A stretch of 64,000 bases of DNA from Clostridiales bacterium (GCA_004554585.1 SFLH01000001.1:1-64000), one strand, 5' to 3'. Positions 53,193 through 61,988 are shown, numbered from the stretch's first letter. A program made the numbers and translations. Notes: generated by a model from the sequence alone, not told the origin.

Positions 53193-53975
53193 TCAGTAGA
53201 CCTGGATGAACCGGTCAAAGATGTTGCGGACCTCCCCCTCCAGGAAGGGCAGGGCCGCCTCCCGGATGTCCCGGGGGATGCCGTAAAAGGCCGCCGCCAC
53301 CGCTCCGGCCATGCAGGCGATGGTGTCGCTGTCCCCACCGATGGACACCGCCCCCCGGATGGCATCTTCAAAGTCCGCGGCCTCCAAAAAGGCCTCCATG
53401 GCCTGGGGGACGCTGCCGGCGCAGGAGACGTCAAACTGGTAGGCCTCCCGAATCTCGTCCAGGGTGAAGTTCAGGGGGTAGTACCGGGTGACGTGGTCCC
53501 GGATGGCCTCCTTGTCCGCCCCTGTCCGGGCCAGGTACACCGCCCCGGCCACGCAGCAGGCCCCGGCGATGCCGTCGGGGTGGTCGTGGGTGACCTCGGC
53601 CGAGGCCTTGGCCAGGGACAGGCACTGGGACAGGCTCTCCGCCGCCCAGGCCACCGGGGAGACCCGCATGGCGCTGCCGTTGCCCAGGCTGTGGTAGGGC
53701 TGGGGGTCTTCCGCCTTCAGCCATCTCTCAAACCGGGGGCCGTAGCCCAGGCCGGGGAACCGATTGCCCAGGCGGCGCATCTCGGTGATGACGTTTTGGC
53801 GGAAGGCGTCCAGGTTTTCCAAGTCCCCCATGAGGACTGCCGAGGCCACCGCGGCGGTCATGACGCTGTCATCGGTCATCCGGCAGCGGGGCTCTAAAAG
53901 GGGGAAGTCTTTGCTCTTGCAGTTGCTCCACTCGTAGGGGGAGCCGGCGATGTCGCCGATGAGGGCTCCTAACAT
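53193..53975 (-). CDS. ADP-ribosylglycohydrolase family protein
   Basis: 260 residues. GALIGDIAGSPYEW at the start, RMTDDSVMT near 32 and SIGGDSDTIACMAGAVAAAFYG near 210 give the paired acidic metal sites of DraG/ARH3-like hydrolases, which remove ADP-ribose from proteins or small molecules. The target is unknown. No ADP-ribosyltransferase is visible. It pairs with the NUDIX gene; NUDIX enzymes can hydrolyse ADP-ribose, so a shared salvage role is possible but inferred. Confidence 0.92.
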   Translation of the reverse strand: MLGALIGDIAGSPYEWSNCKSKDFPLLEPRCRMTDDSVMTAAVASAVLMGDLENLDAFRQNVITEMRRLGNRFPGLGYGPRFERWLKAEDPQPYHSLGNGSAMRVSPVAWAAESLSQCLSLAKASAEVTHDHPDGIAGACCVAGAVYLARTGADKEAIRDHVTRYYPLNFTLDEIREAYQFDVSCAGSVPQAMEAFLEAADFEDAIRGAVSIGGDSDTIACMAGAVAAAFYGIPRDIREAALPFLEGEVRNIFDRFIQVY

Positions 53976-54009
53976 GGTTGAAACCTCCTATGGTTGGATG
54001 GAAATATCG

Positions 54010-55527
54010 TCAGGTGGGAACGGCAGGGGTCTGCTTGCGGCCGGCGGCATAGCCCACCGCCAGGATCACCAGGCACACCGCCATGCCCAGGAAGAGGGAG
54101 TCGAAGGGCAGGCCCATGAAGTTCCCCGCCAGCACAGCAATGGGCCCGGCCAGGATGGAGGCCAGGGCATAGCGGGCGGGGATCTTCCCCTTCAGCCACA
54201 GCCCGCCGCACATGGGCAGGAAGACCACGGCCCCCCGCAGGCCCATGGACAGGAAGCCCAGGTCGTTGATCATGGCCCCGGGCACCGACACGGCCACCAC
54301 CACGGCGGCCAGAAGGATCACCAAAATGGTCCCCCGGGTTACCCGCAGGTTGGTTTTAGACTGGCGCACCCGCTGGCTCTTGCGGGCGAAGATGTCCGTG
54401 ACCAGAATGGAGGCCATGCCCAGGGCCAGGCCCGAGCCGCCCCCCACCACGGTGATGAAGAGGGTGCCCAGCACCACGCCCCCCAGCAGGTGGGGCATGA
54501 AGGTGGTGACGAAAACGGGGAAGACTTGGGCAGTGGAGTCAATCTGGATCATCCCCTCCGGGATGGCCTGGCCCATGGCCTGGAGCGCGGCCACCTCGTC
54601 GGCGGTGATGCAGTGGCCCCGCATGTACAGGCCGATGAGGATGCAGGCGATGCCGATGGGGGGGATGAGCAGGGCGCTGAGGAGGGAGCCCTTCCGGGCG
54701 GCGCTGTCGCTCTTGCCCGACCAGATGGCCTGGGCATAGGTCTGGGTGGACAGGACCCCCAGCACCAGAGACAGGCCGGAGCCGATGTCCTTGGAGGCCC
54801 CCCGGGCCACCAGGGAGGTAAATCGCTCATGGACGTTTTCCACGGTGACCAGGTCGCTCACACTCCCCAGGGCGGAGCCCGCCAGCAGGTTTTCCAGGCT
54901 GTCCATGAGCCCGCCAAAGCCCCCGGCCAGGGCATAGACCAGGATGCCGCCCACGATGGAAGTGCCGTAGAGGAGGATGAGCTTTGCCACGCCCCCCATA
55001 CCGGCCCCCCACATGCCGCCGAAGATCACGTAAAAGGCCATGAGAACCACCGAGATGAGGGCGGCGGCCAGGTGGCTGATGGGGAAGATGGTGCTCAGCA
55101 GGGCCGTGGCCGAGAGAACCTGGGCCACTACGCTGATGAAAATGCCCACGGAGCAGAAGACGCTGCCGAAGGTCTCGGCCTTGGGACCGTACTCTTGGGA
55201 GACGATCTGCAGCAAGGTAGAGCACCCGCTGCGCCGGAAGGGGGCGGCGTAACCGATGGCAAGAATCAGGCACCCGATGCCCGAACCCAGGGTAAACCAC
55301 CAGGCGGACATGCCGAAGCTGAAGGCCAGCTGGGCCGTGCCGATGGTGGCCTGGCCGCTGACCAGGGTACCCATGATGGCCCCGCAGACGATCCAGGCCC
55401 CAGCCTTTCCGCCGCCGCTGGAGAAATCTGCCGCAGAGGAAACCCTCCGCCCGGACCAGACCCCGATGCCGATGATCAGGGCAATGGTGGCCGCCAGGCC
55501 CACCACGTGCATCCCGCTAAGCTGCAT
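54010..55527 (-). CDS. Sodium:solute symporter (SSS family)
   Basis: 505 residues starting MQLSGMHVV; AAGGAG lies 9 nt upstream, while a second ATG two codons earlier is too close. About 13 membrane helices are expected. SGQATIGTAQLAFSFGMSAWW near 60-80 and the GSGLALGMASILVTDIFAR stretch near 365 fit the LeuT-fold SSS family, which brings in sugars, amino acids, organic acids or vitamins with Na+. No substrate-specific motif is evident. A promoter and an attenuator-like leader precede it. Confidence 0.9.
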   Translation of the reverse strand: MQLSGMHVVGLAATIALIIGIGVWSGRRVSSAADFSSGGGKAGAWIVCGAIMGTLVSGQATIGTAQLAFSFGMSAWWFTLGSGIGCLILAIGYAAPFRRSGCSTLLQIVSQEYGPKAETFGSVFCSVGIFISVVAQVLSATALLSTIFPISHLAAALISVVLMAFYVIFGGMWGAGMGGVAKLILLYGTSIVGGILVYALAGGFGGLMDSLENLLAGSALGSVSDLVTVENVHERFTSLVARGASKDIGSGLSLVLGVLSTQTYAQAIWSGKSDSAARKGSLLSALLIPPIGIACILIGLYMRGHCITADEVAALQAMGQAIPEGMIQIDSTAQVFPVFVTTFMPHLLGGVVLGTLFITVVGGGSGLALGMASILVTDIFARKSQRVRQSKTNLRVTRGTILVILLAAVVVAVSVPGAMINDLGFLSMGLRGAVVFLPMCGGLWLKGKIPARYALASILAGPIAVLAGNFMGLPFDSLFLGMAVCLVILAVGYAAGRKQTPAVPT

Positions 55528-55558
55528 GAACATACACTCCTTTTCCCGCTGAACACAC

Positions 55559-55650
55559 AAAAAAGCCGACAATGGATGCGTGAACAGCCACGCCCATTTG
55601 CCGGCTTTCAAACAGATCCTGAGGGCGGGGGCACCGCTCTCCTCCGTTTA
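55559..55650 (-). promoter_or_regulatory. Attenuator-like leader of the SSS symporter
   Basis: In the minus-strand transcript a GC hairpin (GAGAGCGG with CCGCCCTC, 55644-55620) is followed by AGGATCTG and then a terminator-like hairpin (55607-55563, arms AGCCGGCAAATGG and CCATTGTCGGCT, inner stem GCGTG/CACGC) ending in TTTTTT. Riboswitch, peptide or protein control are all possible; I could not match a known aptamer. Confidence 0.6.
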
Positions 55651-55681
55651 AAACAGCGAAACAGCTATTTGTTACTTTTTT

Positions 55682-55710
55682 ATGGTAGCATCCGTTGGGC
55701 ATTTTGTCAA
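55682..55710 (-). promoter_or_regulatory. Promoter of the SSS symporter gene
   Basis: Minus strand TTGACA (55710-55705), 17-bp spacer, TACCAT (55687-55682). Confidence 0.7.
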
Positions 55711-55741
55711 GGGCAGCCCCTGGTTTTTTTCGATCCTCTCC

Positions 55742-55770
55742 TTGATTTTTCCCCCTGTTTGTTAGACAAT
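55742..55770 (+). promoter_or_regulatory. Possible promoter of dapF
   Basis: TTGATT (55742-55747), 17-bp spacer, GACAAT (55765-55770); the -10 is weak. Confidence 0.45.
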
Positions 55771-55809
55771 AGGGAGTGAAACTGGTTTCATTCGGAAAGG
55801 AGATGCGCC

Positions 55810-56652
55810 ATGAATTTTTGGAAAATGAACGGCGCGGGCAACGACTTCATCATCCTGGACAACCGGGCGGAGAGCCTGCCTGAGGACGCCTTCCCCGCCA
55901 TCGCCCGCACCCTGTGTACCCCCCGCCTGTCCCTAGGAGCTGATGGCTTGATGGTGGTGGAACAGGCCCAGGGCGCCGGGGATTTTAAAATGCTCTTTTT
56001 CAACAGCGACGGCTCCGTGGGGGAGATGTGCGGCAACGGCGCCCGGTGCATCTGCCGCTACGGCTATGAGACCGGCCTGTCCGGCCCCCGCCAGGCCGTG
56101 GAGACCACGGCGGGCCTGGTCTACGGCGACCGCCTAGACCAGCGGCACTATCGGGTGCGCCTGAACGACCCCACCACCATCCGCCTGGAGGGCAGCGTGG
56201 AGGTGGACGGCAAGGCCTGGCCCTGTGCCTACGTGGAGCTGGGAAACCCCGGCCTGCCCCACGCGGTGGTCCCCTACCCCGGCCTGGCCCAGGCCAGCCG
56301 GGAGGAGCTCTTCGCCTTGGGCCGTGCCCTGCGCTATCATCCTGCCTTCCCCAAGGGGGCCAACGTGAACTTCTACGAGGTCACCGGGAAGGACCAGGTG
56401 CTGGAGCTGACCTATGAGCGGGGGGTGGAGGGCTTCACCTACGCCTGCGGCACAGGCACCGGCAGCGTGGTCACTGTGCTGACCCTGCTGGGCCAGGTCA
56501 GCGGCCAGGAAGTCCAGGTGACCATGGACGGCGGCGTGCTCACCATCGACGTGGAGCGAACCGCGGACCAGGTCACAGGCCTCTACCTCACCGGCCCCAC
56601 CAACCTGGTGGCCAAGGGAGAGATCTTCGACGAGGAGCTTGTCCTGCCCTAA
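55810..56652 (+). CDS. dapF: Diaminopimelate epimerase
   Basis: 280 residues with AAAGGAGATG upstream. It interconverts LL- and meso-diaminopimelate for lysine and peptidoglycan. The two catalytic cysteines sit in MCGNGARC near 74-81 and YACGTGTGS near 216-224; MNGAGNDFIILDN opens the protein. Convergent with dapH. Confidence 0.97.
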   Translation: MNFWKMNGAGNDFIILDNRAESLPEDAFPAIARTLCTPRLSLGADGLMVVEQAQGAGDFKMLFFNSDGSVGEMCGNGARCICRYGYETGLSGPRQAVETTAGLVYGDRLDQRHYRVRLNDPTTIRLEGSVEVDGKAWPCAYVELGNPGLPHAVVPYPGLAQASREELFALGRALRYHPAFPKGANVNFYEVTGKDQVLELTYERGVEGFTYACGTGTGSVVTVLTLLGQVSGQEVQVTMDGGVLTIDVERTADQVTGLYLTGPTNLVAKGEIFDEELVLP

Positions 56653-56688
56653 CAGTTCCGCACCGGCCGGGCAACCCCCAAAAAGCAG

Positions 56689-56722
56689 AGCCCCCCTGGT
56701 CCAACGCTGGACCAGGGGGGCT
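56689..56722. terminator. Terminator between dapF and dapH
   Basis: 14-bp perfect stem (56689-56702 with 56709-56722), six-base loop; T5 lies on the minus-strand side, after dapH. Confidence 0.85.
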
Positions 56723-56735
56723 GTCCGGCCTTCGC

Positions 56736-57431
56736 TCAAAGGGTGCGCAGGGCGTCCACCAAGGCGGTCTTCTCGGCGGTTTTGCCGTCCTTGTCCTTGA
56801 GGATCTTGGCGGGGATGCCGGCCACCACAGTACCCGGCGCCACGTCGCTGACCACCACGGCACCGGCGGCCACCACGGCCCCCTTGCCCACCCGGCAGCC
56901 TTCCAGGACCACGGCGTTGGCCCCGATGACCACGTCGTCCTCAATGACCACCGGCACGGCGCTGGCGGGCTCCACCACCCCGGCCAGGACGGTGCCGGCG
57001 CCGATGTGGCAGTTCTTGCCCACGATGGCCCGGCCGCCTAAGACAGCCCCCATGTCGATCATGGTGCCGTCGCCGATGACCGCGCCGATGTTGATGACGG
57101 CCCCCATCATGATAACCGCGTTGTTGCCGATCTCCACCTTCTCCCGGATCACCGCGCCGGGCTCGATGCGGGCGTTGATCCCCTTCAGATCCAGCAGGGG
57201 GATGGCGGAGTTGCGGCAGTCGTTTTCCACCACCAAGTCGGCAATATCCTCCTTATGGGCCTCCAGGACGGGCTGGATGTCCTTCCAGTCCCCAAAAACG
57301 ATTTTGGTTTCCCCGCAGGGGAAGACGGTGGCCTTGGGGAAGTCCACGGGACGGGTCTCTTTCAGAAACACCCGGACGGGGGTCTTCTTCTCCGCAGTGC
57401 GGATACGTTCGATGATCTCCTGTGCGTTCAT
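56736..57431 (-). CDS. dapH: Tetrahydrodipicolinate N-acetyltransferase
   Basis: 231 residues. An N-terminal alpha domain (1-~85) precedes a left-handed parallel beta helix of hexapeptide repeats (GNNAVIMMGAVINIGAVIGD, IVGKNCHIGAGTVLAGV, EDDVVIGANAVVLEGC). It acetylates tetrahydrodipicolinate in the acetyl branch of lysine/DAP synthesis. Its pathway partner, an N-acetyl-DAP deacetylase, is the broken gene divergent from it, and dapF is convergent. Confidence 0.96.
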   Translation of the reverse strand: MNAQEIIERIRTAEKKTPVRVFLKETRPVDFPKATVFPCGETKIVFGDWKDIQPVLEAHKEDIADLVVENDCRNSAIPLLDLKGINARIEPGAVIREKVEIGNNAVIMMGAVINIGAVIGDGTMIDMGAVLGGRAIVGKNCHIGAGTVLAGVVEPASAVPVVIEDDVVIGANAVVLEGCRVGKGAVVAAGAVVVSDVAPGTVVAGIPAKILKDKDGKTAEKTALVDALRTL

Positions 57432-57557
57432 GGCAGGGGCCTCCTTTGTTACGGTTCAAGATGCAGGCAGTATACCATTTTTTCCCCCACCGCGCAAGCG
57501 GGCGGCGGACCCTTTTCTCCACACCAGGCCCCCACAGGGGCAGGAAGGTTGTATGAC

Positions 57558-58552
57558 ATGACAGAACAAGTGATTCAATTCCGCCGGGCTCTCCACCAGA
57601 TCCCTGAGCTGGACCGGGACCTGCCCGAGACCATGGCCTATCTGCGGCGCGTGCTGGCCCCTCTGGGCTGCGCCCTCTCCACCCCCATCCCCGGGGCCCT
57701 GTGCGCCTTCTTTGACTTTGGCAAAGCCGACGCCATCGCCTTTCGCAGCGACGCCGACGCCCTGCCCATCCAGGAGCGCACCGGTCTGTCCTTCGCCTCC
57801 ACTCACCCGGGCAGGATGCACGCCTGCGGACACGACGCCCACATGGCCATGGTTCTGGACCTGGCGGTGTGGCTGGCCGGCCAGCGGGACCTGCCCCACA
57901 ACGTCCTGCTCCTTTTCCAGCCGGCGGAGGAGACCACCGGCGGGGCAAAGGACCTGTGCCAGAGCGGCGTTTTGGAGGCCCACCACGTCCAGTGCGTCTT
58001 TGGCCTGCACCTGTGGCCGGAGCTGCCCGCCGGGGTCATTGCCAGCCGGAAACGGGAACTCATGAGCCGCTCCTGCGAGGTCTCCGTCACCGTCACCGGC
58101 CGCTCCAGCCACATCGCCAAGGCCCAGGAGGGCCTGGACGCCCTGGCCGCCGGGGTGGAATTCTACCGCCGGGCGGTGGCCCTGGAGGCCGCCCTGCCTT
58201 CCAGGATGAGGTCTTTTTCTCCCTCCAGGACGGCCTGCGCAAGATCGCCCAGGAGGTCCAGGCCGAGACCGGCTGCACCGTGGACGTGCACACCAACGAC
58301 GGCTACCCCGCCGTGTGGAACCCCGACGACCTGTACGACCAGGTGCGGGCCAAGGACATCGCTTTCCAGGAGCTGGCGGACCCGGTGATGATCTCCGAGG
58401 ATTTCTCCTGGTACCAGCGCCACCTGCCCAGCCTCTTCTTCTTCCTGGGCTGCGGCCCCTCCCCTGCCCTCCACGCCGACGACTTTTCCTTCGACGAAGC
58501 CATCCTGGCCAAGGGGGCGGCTTTTTGGCGGCAGATCGCCGCATCCTTTTGA
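57558..58552 (+). pseudogene. M20 N-acyl amino-acid amidohydrolase (DapL-like), broken by an internal out-of-frame deletion
   Basis: The N-terminal part (57558 to about 58200) reads through a typical M20 domain: RSDADALPIQERTGL, MHACGHDAHMAM (metal His/Asp), LLFQPAEETTGGAK and VFGLHLWPELPAGVI. At about 58198-58202, after LEAALP, the frame changes, and the C-terminal part continues only in another frame (FQDEVFFSLQDGLRKIAQEV, then PVMISEDFSWYQ and the end at 58552). Compared with complete relatives roughly 40 residues of the lid/dimerisation domain are absent at the junction. It is a pseudogene unless the junction is a sequencing or assembly error. Beside dapF and dapH it was probably N-acetyl-DAP deacetylase. 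Confidence 0.8.
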
Positions 58553-58567
58553 CCTTCCGCTGTGAAA

Positions 58568-58605
58568 AGCGCCGCTCTGCCTAGACGACAGAGCGGCGCT
58601 TTTTT
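58568..58605 (+). terminator. Terminator after the broken M20 gene
   Basis: 12-bp stem (58568-58579 with 58589-58600), nine-base loop, T5. Confidence 0.9.
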
Positions 58606-58878
58606 GCCGGGGGGCAGGCGGCGGGCCTGGGAGATCCGTCGAGGAAAGGGCGTGCCGTGGCCGGATCATGCTCCGGCGGCAGCCAGAGGCAGGTCCAGCG
58701 TCTCCACCCAGGCAGCCATATCTTCCTGGGGCGTATCGGCGGCGATGCTCCTGCGAAAGATCTCGGGAAATCCAGCCGCGCACGCACTCTCTGATGGACT
58801 ATACTCTTTCCCAGAAGCGGCAGGCGTCCTGAATGGACACCTGCCGTGTATAAACGCCGACATCTTTCTGTCTAATGT
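58606..58878. other. Gene-poor stretch with a possible coding remnant
   Basis: About 270 bp. On the minus strand a frame ending near 58672 reads EIFRRSIAADTPQEDMAAWV, which has the composition of a genuine protein C-terminus but no start or family I recognise. It may be the end of a lost gene. Confidence 0.3.
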
Positions 58879-59775
58879 CTATTTCCCATCATCACCATCA
58901 GCAGAAACCGGGAAAAGGCATTGTTTGATGTGTTCCAGCAGCGCCGCCACCACCGGCGGGAAGGCCTCCGTCTTTTTACAAGCCAGCACGGTGCCAGAGG
59001 TCAAAGGGGGCGAGAGGGGCAGAAAGCGCAGGCCCTCGTAGCGGCTGCGCAACCGGATGGTCAGGAAAGCCCCCATGCCCTCCTGGGCCAGCAGGGTCAA
59101 GTTGTGGGGAAGGTTGCCGGTGGCCGCCACCTGGATGCGCTGTGCATAGGGTCCAAACCACCGCGCTAGCTCCTGTTGAATGGCTCCCCGGGCGGTGAGC
59201 AGCAGCGGCACCCCTGCAAGGTCCTGGGCGGTGACCGCCTGCTTTTGGGCCAGGGGCCAGGTCTCGGGGACATGAACCCCCCACTGCTCCTGCACCGGCA
59301 GGCGGAAAACGTCGTACTTGCTGATGTCCACCGGTTCTAAAAACAGGCCCAGGTCCAAGGTCCCTCCCTCCAGGCGCTCTTTGATGTGATCCGTGTTGCC
59401 GCTGTAAATCCGATAGGTCACCTGGGGATGCTCCCGCTGGAAGGAGGCCAACAGGCCGGCCAGCAGCCCCATCCCCTCCAAATCGCCCCCGCCGATGGCC
59501 ACCGTCCCCCGCAGTTCCGGGGTGCGGCGAAACTCCTGGGTGGTCTTCTCCGCCAGCTCCACCAGCTCCTGGGCCCGCCGGCGCAGAAGCATCCCATCCT
59601 CCGTGAGCACGATGCGGTACCGGCTGCGGTGGAAAAGCTTCACCCCCAGCTCCTCCTCCAACTGCATCAGCTGCCGGGAGAGGGTGGGCTGGGTTAGGTG
59701 AAGCAGTGCCGCCGCCCGGGTGATGTTCTCCTCCCGGGCCACGGCCAGAAAGTATTTCAAAACACGCAGTTCCAT
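58879..59775 (-). CDS. LysR-family transcriptional regulator
   Basis: 298 residues. The N-terminal helix-turn-helix (MELRVLKYFLAVAREENITR, then LLHLTQPTLSRQLMQLEEEL, residues 1-~62) is followed by a periplasmic-binding-like effector domain (~90-290). It is divergent from two flavodoxin-like genes and most likely controls them from the 147-bp gap, the usual LysR arrangement. The inducer is unknown. Confidence 0.95.
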   Translation of the reverse strand: MELRVLKYFLAVAREENITRAAALLHLTQPTLSRQLMQLEEELGVKLFHRSRYRIVLTEDGMLLRRRAQELVELAEKTTQEFRRTPELRGTVAIGGGDLEGMGLLAGLLASFQREHPQVTYRIYSGNTDHIKERLEGGTLDLGLFLEPVDISKYDVFRLPVQEQWGVHVPETWPLAQKQAVTAQDLAGVPLLLTARGAIQQELARWFGPYAQRIQVAATGNLPHNLTLLAQEGMGAFLTIRLRSRYEGLRFLPLSPPLTSGTVLACKKTEAFPPVVAALLEHIKQCLFPVSADGDDGK

Positions 59776-59870
59776 CGCTCTGCCTCCTTTCCCGCCATTC
59801 TACCAGAGCGGGCAAAGGCCGGCAAGAGAGAAATGCTTTTTATGAATAATTTCGGATAGAAAATAGGTAT

Positions 59871-59899
59871 TTTACATTTTTAGGTGTTGAGGATACAAT
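59871..59899 (+). promoter_or_regulatory. Promoter of the flavodoxin-like operon
   Basis: TTTACA (59871-59876), 17-bp spacer, TACAAT (59894-59899). Upstream, ATAGAAAATAGGTAT (about 59856-59870) is a candidate LysR contact site. Confidence 0.65.
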
Positions 59900-59922
59900 G
59901 GGGACAAAGGAGGGATCGCACC

Positions 59923-60462
59923 ATGCGGATCTTAGCCATCGAAAGCAGCCCCCACAAGCACGGCTCTTCCAATCTCCTGGCGGAGCGATTCCTGGCAGGG
60001 GCCCGAGAGGCCGGCCACCAGACGGCGGTCTTCGACGCCGCTCGGGCGGATCTCCACCCCTGCCTGGGCTGCGACGCCTGCGGCATGGCGGGGCCCTGTG
60101 TCCAAGCGGACGACATGCCCGTCCTCCGGGACCTGCTGCTGGAGGCAGATTTCGTCGTTTTCGTGACGCCCCTGTACTATTTTGGCATGTCCGCCCAGCT
60201 CAAAACCGTCATCGACCGGTTTTACAGCTTTACGGGACAGCTGGCCGCCAGGAAGCTGAAAACCGCTCTCATCGCCGCCGCTTGGGACAACAACGACTGG
60301 ACCATGAAGGACCTGTCTTCCCACTACCAGACCCTGTGCCGGTATTTGCAGTTTCGGGATCAGGGGATGCTTCTGGGCACTGGTTGCGGCACAGTGGCCC
60401 AAACGAAAGGGAGCAAGTTCCCTCAGATGGCTTACCAATGGGGCAGAGCCCTGCGTGATTAA
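59923..60462 (+). CDS. Flavodoxin-family NAD(P)H-dependent oxidoreductase
   Basis: 179 residues with AGGAGGG upstream. AIESSPHKHGSSNLLA near 4-19 is the FMN-binding loop; CLGCDACGMAGPC near 46-58 is the Cys-rich loop of iron-sulfur-flavoprotein-like reductases; TPLYYFGMSAQLKTVIDR near 81-98 is family-typical. It probably reduces quinones, flavins or an organic substrate. First of two redox genes divergent from the LysR regulator. Confidence 0.9.
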   Translation: MRILAIESSPHKHGSSNLLAERFLAGAREAGHQTAVFDAARADLHPCLGCDACGMAGPCVQADDMPVLRDLLLEADFVVFVTPLYYFGMSAQLKTVIDRFYSFTGQLAARKLKTALIAAAWDNNDWTMKDLSSHYQTLCRYLQFRDQGMLLGTGCGTVAQTKGSKFPQMAYQWGRALRD

Positions 60463-60475
60463 GGAGGTATTCACC

Positions 60476-60955
60476 ATGAACCATGCACTGGTCGCCTATT
60501 TTTCTGCCACCGGCACCACCGCGCAGGCAGCGAAGATGCTGGCCAAGGCGGTGGGAGCCCGGCTCTACGAGATCAAGCCTGCCGTCCCCTACACCGCCGC
60601 GGACCTGAACTGGATGGACAAGAACTCCCGCAGCAGCAAGGAGATGGGAGACAAACGTTCCCGCCCGGCCCTGGCAGACGCCGACGCCCCTGTGGGGGAC
60701 TGCGACGTGATCTTCCTGGGGTTTCCTATCTGGTGGTATGTGGCCCCCACCCTTGTCCACACCTTCCTGGAACGCTATGATTTTTCCGGCAAAACCATTG
60801 TCCCCTTCGCCACCTCCGGCGGCAGTGGGCTGGAGCGAGCCACTGCCGCTCTAAAGTCCAGCGCCCCCGGCGCCAAGTTTCTGGAGGGACGCCTGCTCAA
60901 CGGCCGGCTGTCCGAGCAGGCCCTGAAAGCCTGGGCCGAACGGCTGCCTCTGTGA
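60476..60955 (+). CDS. Flavodoxin
   Basis: 159 residues with AAGGAGG upstream. VAYFSATGTTAQAAK near 5-19 is the FMN phosphate loop, GFPIWWYVAPTLVHTFLE near 82-99 the isoalloxazine loop and PFATSGGSGL near 113 the third contact. It resembles the flavodoxins next to LysR regulators and aldo/keto reductases in Clostridia. The remains of an aldo/keto reductase gene follow directly. Confidence 0.92.
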   Translation: MNHALVAYFSATGTTAQAAKMLAKAVGARLYEIKPAVPYTAADLNWMDKNSRSSKEMGDKRSRPALADADAPVGDCDVIFLGFPIWWYVAPTLVHTFLERYDFSGKTIVPFATSGGSGLERATAALKSSAPGAKFLEGRLLNGRLSEQALKAWAERLPL

Positions 60956-60961
60956 AGACGC

Positions 60962-61159
60962 ATGGCCTGGCTGCTGACCAAGGCGGCCGTGCCGGTGGTA
61001 GGGTGCGCCAAGCTCCCTCACATCCAGGGGAGCGCAGAGGAAATCGCCTATCTAGAATCCCTCTGTCGCCCTCACCCTTTGGTGGGAGTCATGGCGCAGA
61101 ACACCGCAGCATCTGCCACAGAGGACCACGTTTGGTCCCTGGGCAGCCAGACTTTGTAA
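60962..61159 (+). pseudogene. Aldo/keto reductase, C-terminal remnant
   Basis: 65 codons. The reading AWLLTKAAVPVVGCAKLPHI ... SAEEIAYLE ... PHPLVGVM matches the C-terminal end of aldo/keto reductases, which read roughly AWLL-x-K-x-x-x-PIVGATK ... EEIAYLEE ... PHPVVG. The catalytic barrel is absent, and about ten residues seem missing between LPHI and GSAEEIAYLE. It follows the flavodoxin gene, where an intact reductase would be expected. The ATG at 60962 is probably just an internal Met. Confidence 0.75.
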
Positions 61160-61177
61160 CCTTCTCGCTCCCTCAAC

Positions 61178-61218
61178 AAACAGCGTCCCTCGGTCATTTT
61201 GACCGAGGGACGCTGTTT
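61178..61218. terminator. Terminator between the reductase remnant and the LuxR gene
   Basis: 19-bp stem (61178-61196 with 61200-61218), flanked by AAA and TTTGTTT; serves both strands. Confidence 0.9.
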
Positions 61219-61220
61219 GT

Positions 61221-61988
61221 TTATTCATTCGTATTCAAATTTTTCAACTTCAGCAAATCCCACCGAGAGGAGACACCGCATTTGCGGTAGAGATTTTGCA
61301 AGTGCTTGAGCAGGGTGTGGCGGGAGACCATGAGCTGATCTAGAATCTCTTGGTTGTTTCGTCCCTGGAACACCAGCTTCAGCACCTCAGCTTCCCGGCG
61401 GGTGAGGGCATAGGTCTCAATGATCTCCTCCATGGTCCGGGCCTGGCGGACCTGTTGGCCGTCCCGTTGGCGAATGGTGTAGTAGGCATAGTTGATGTGC
61501 TGGGCCAGGGAACGCAAATAAAAGGCCTCCTCATCGGTAAATACCCCGTCAGCCCGGGTACGGTAGAGGGTGAGCAGCGCCATCACCTGGTGGTTGTAGG
61601 CCACGTTCATGCTCATGGTGTCGTAGATGTTATACTGCTGGTACATTCCCCGAAACAGGGGGCTGTCCAGACGGCTCTCGCCAATCAGGTCGCTGCTGCG
61701 CACCACGATAGACTCGGGGGCATGGCTGACCCACAAGCTCTCATCCAGGTAATCTCGGGCAATCCAGGCCTCCTCCAGCGCAGCAAAACTCTCTGGCAGG
61801 CAGAAGGGATCCCGGTGGTAAATGGTCCGGGTCTCCGGGTCAATTTCCACCTCCATGAGGCTGGCATAGGTGTAGGGCACAAGGAACTTGATCTGGGCCA
61901 GGATGGACCGCTTGAGGTCGTCCATGTCCTTGCAGGTATGGATGTGGTAAATGATTTCGTTGTAGAGCAAAAAATCGTTCTTTTCCAT
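61221..61988 (-). CDS. LuxR-family transcriptional regulator
   Basis: 255 residues from the ATG at 61988 with AGGAGG upstream. The C-terminal domain (~190-250) is a LuxR helix-turn-helix: LTRREAEVLKLVFQGRNNQE and LMVSRHTLLKHLQNLYRKCG. The N-terminal ~180 residues look GAF-like and may bind a ligand; LLTLYRTRADGVFTDEEA is typical of GAF ends. No receiver domain is present. A 9-bp inverted repeat inside its promoter suggests autoregulation. Confidence 0.88.
   Translation of the reverse strand: MEKNDFLLYNEIIYHIHTCKDMDDLKRSILAQIKFLVPYTYASLMEVEIDPETRTIYHRDPFCLPESFAALEEAWIARDYLDESLWVSHAPESIVVRSSDLIGESRLDSPLFRGMYQQYNIYDTMSMNVAYNHQVMALLTLYRTRADGVFTDEEAFYLRSLAQHINYAYYTIRQRDGQQVRQARTMEEIIETYALTRREAEVLKLVFQGRNNQEILDQLMVSRHTLLKHLQNLYRKCGVSSRWDLLKLKNLNTNE

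Noticed and set aside
55559..55650. Glycine, guanidine or fluoride riboswitch before the SSS symporter
   Set aside because: Hallmark blocks of these families are absent; only a general attenuator layout is supported.
53950..55779. 600-codon plus-strand frame opposite the SSS symporter
   Set aside because: It is a shadow frame rich in Gly/His/Gln; the minus strand encodes a clear membrane transporter.
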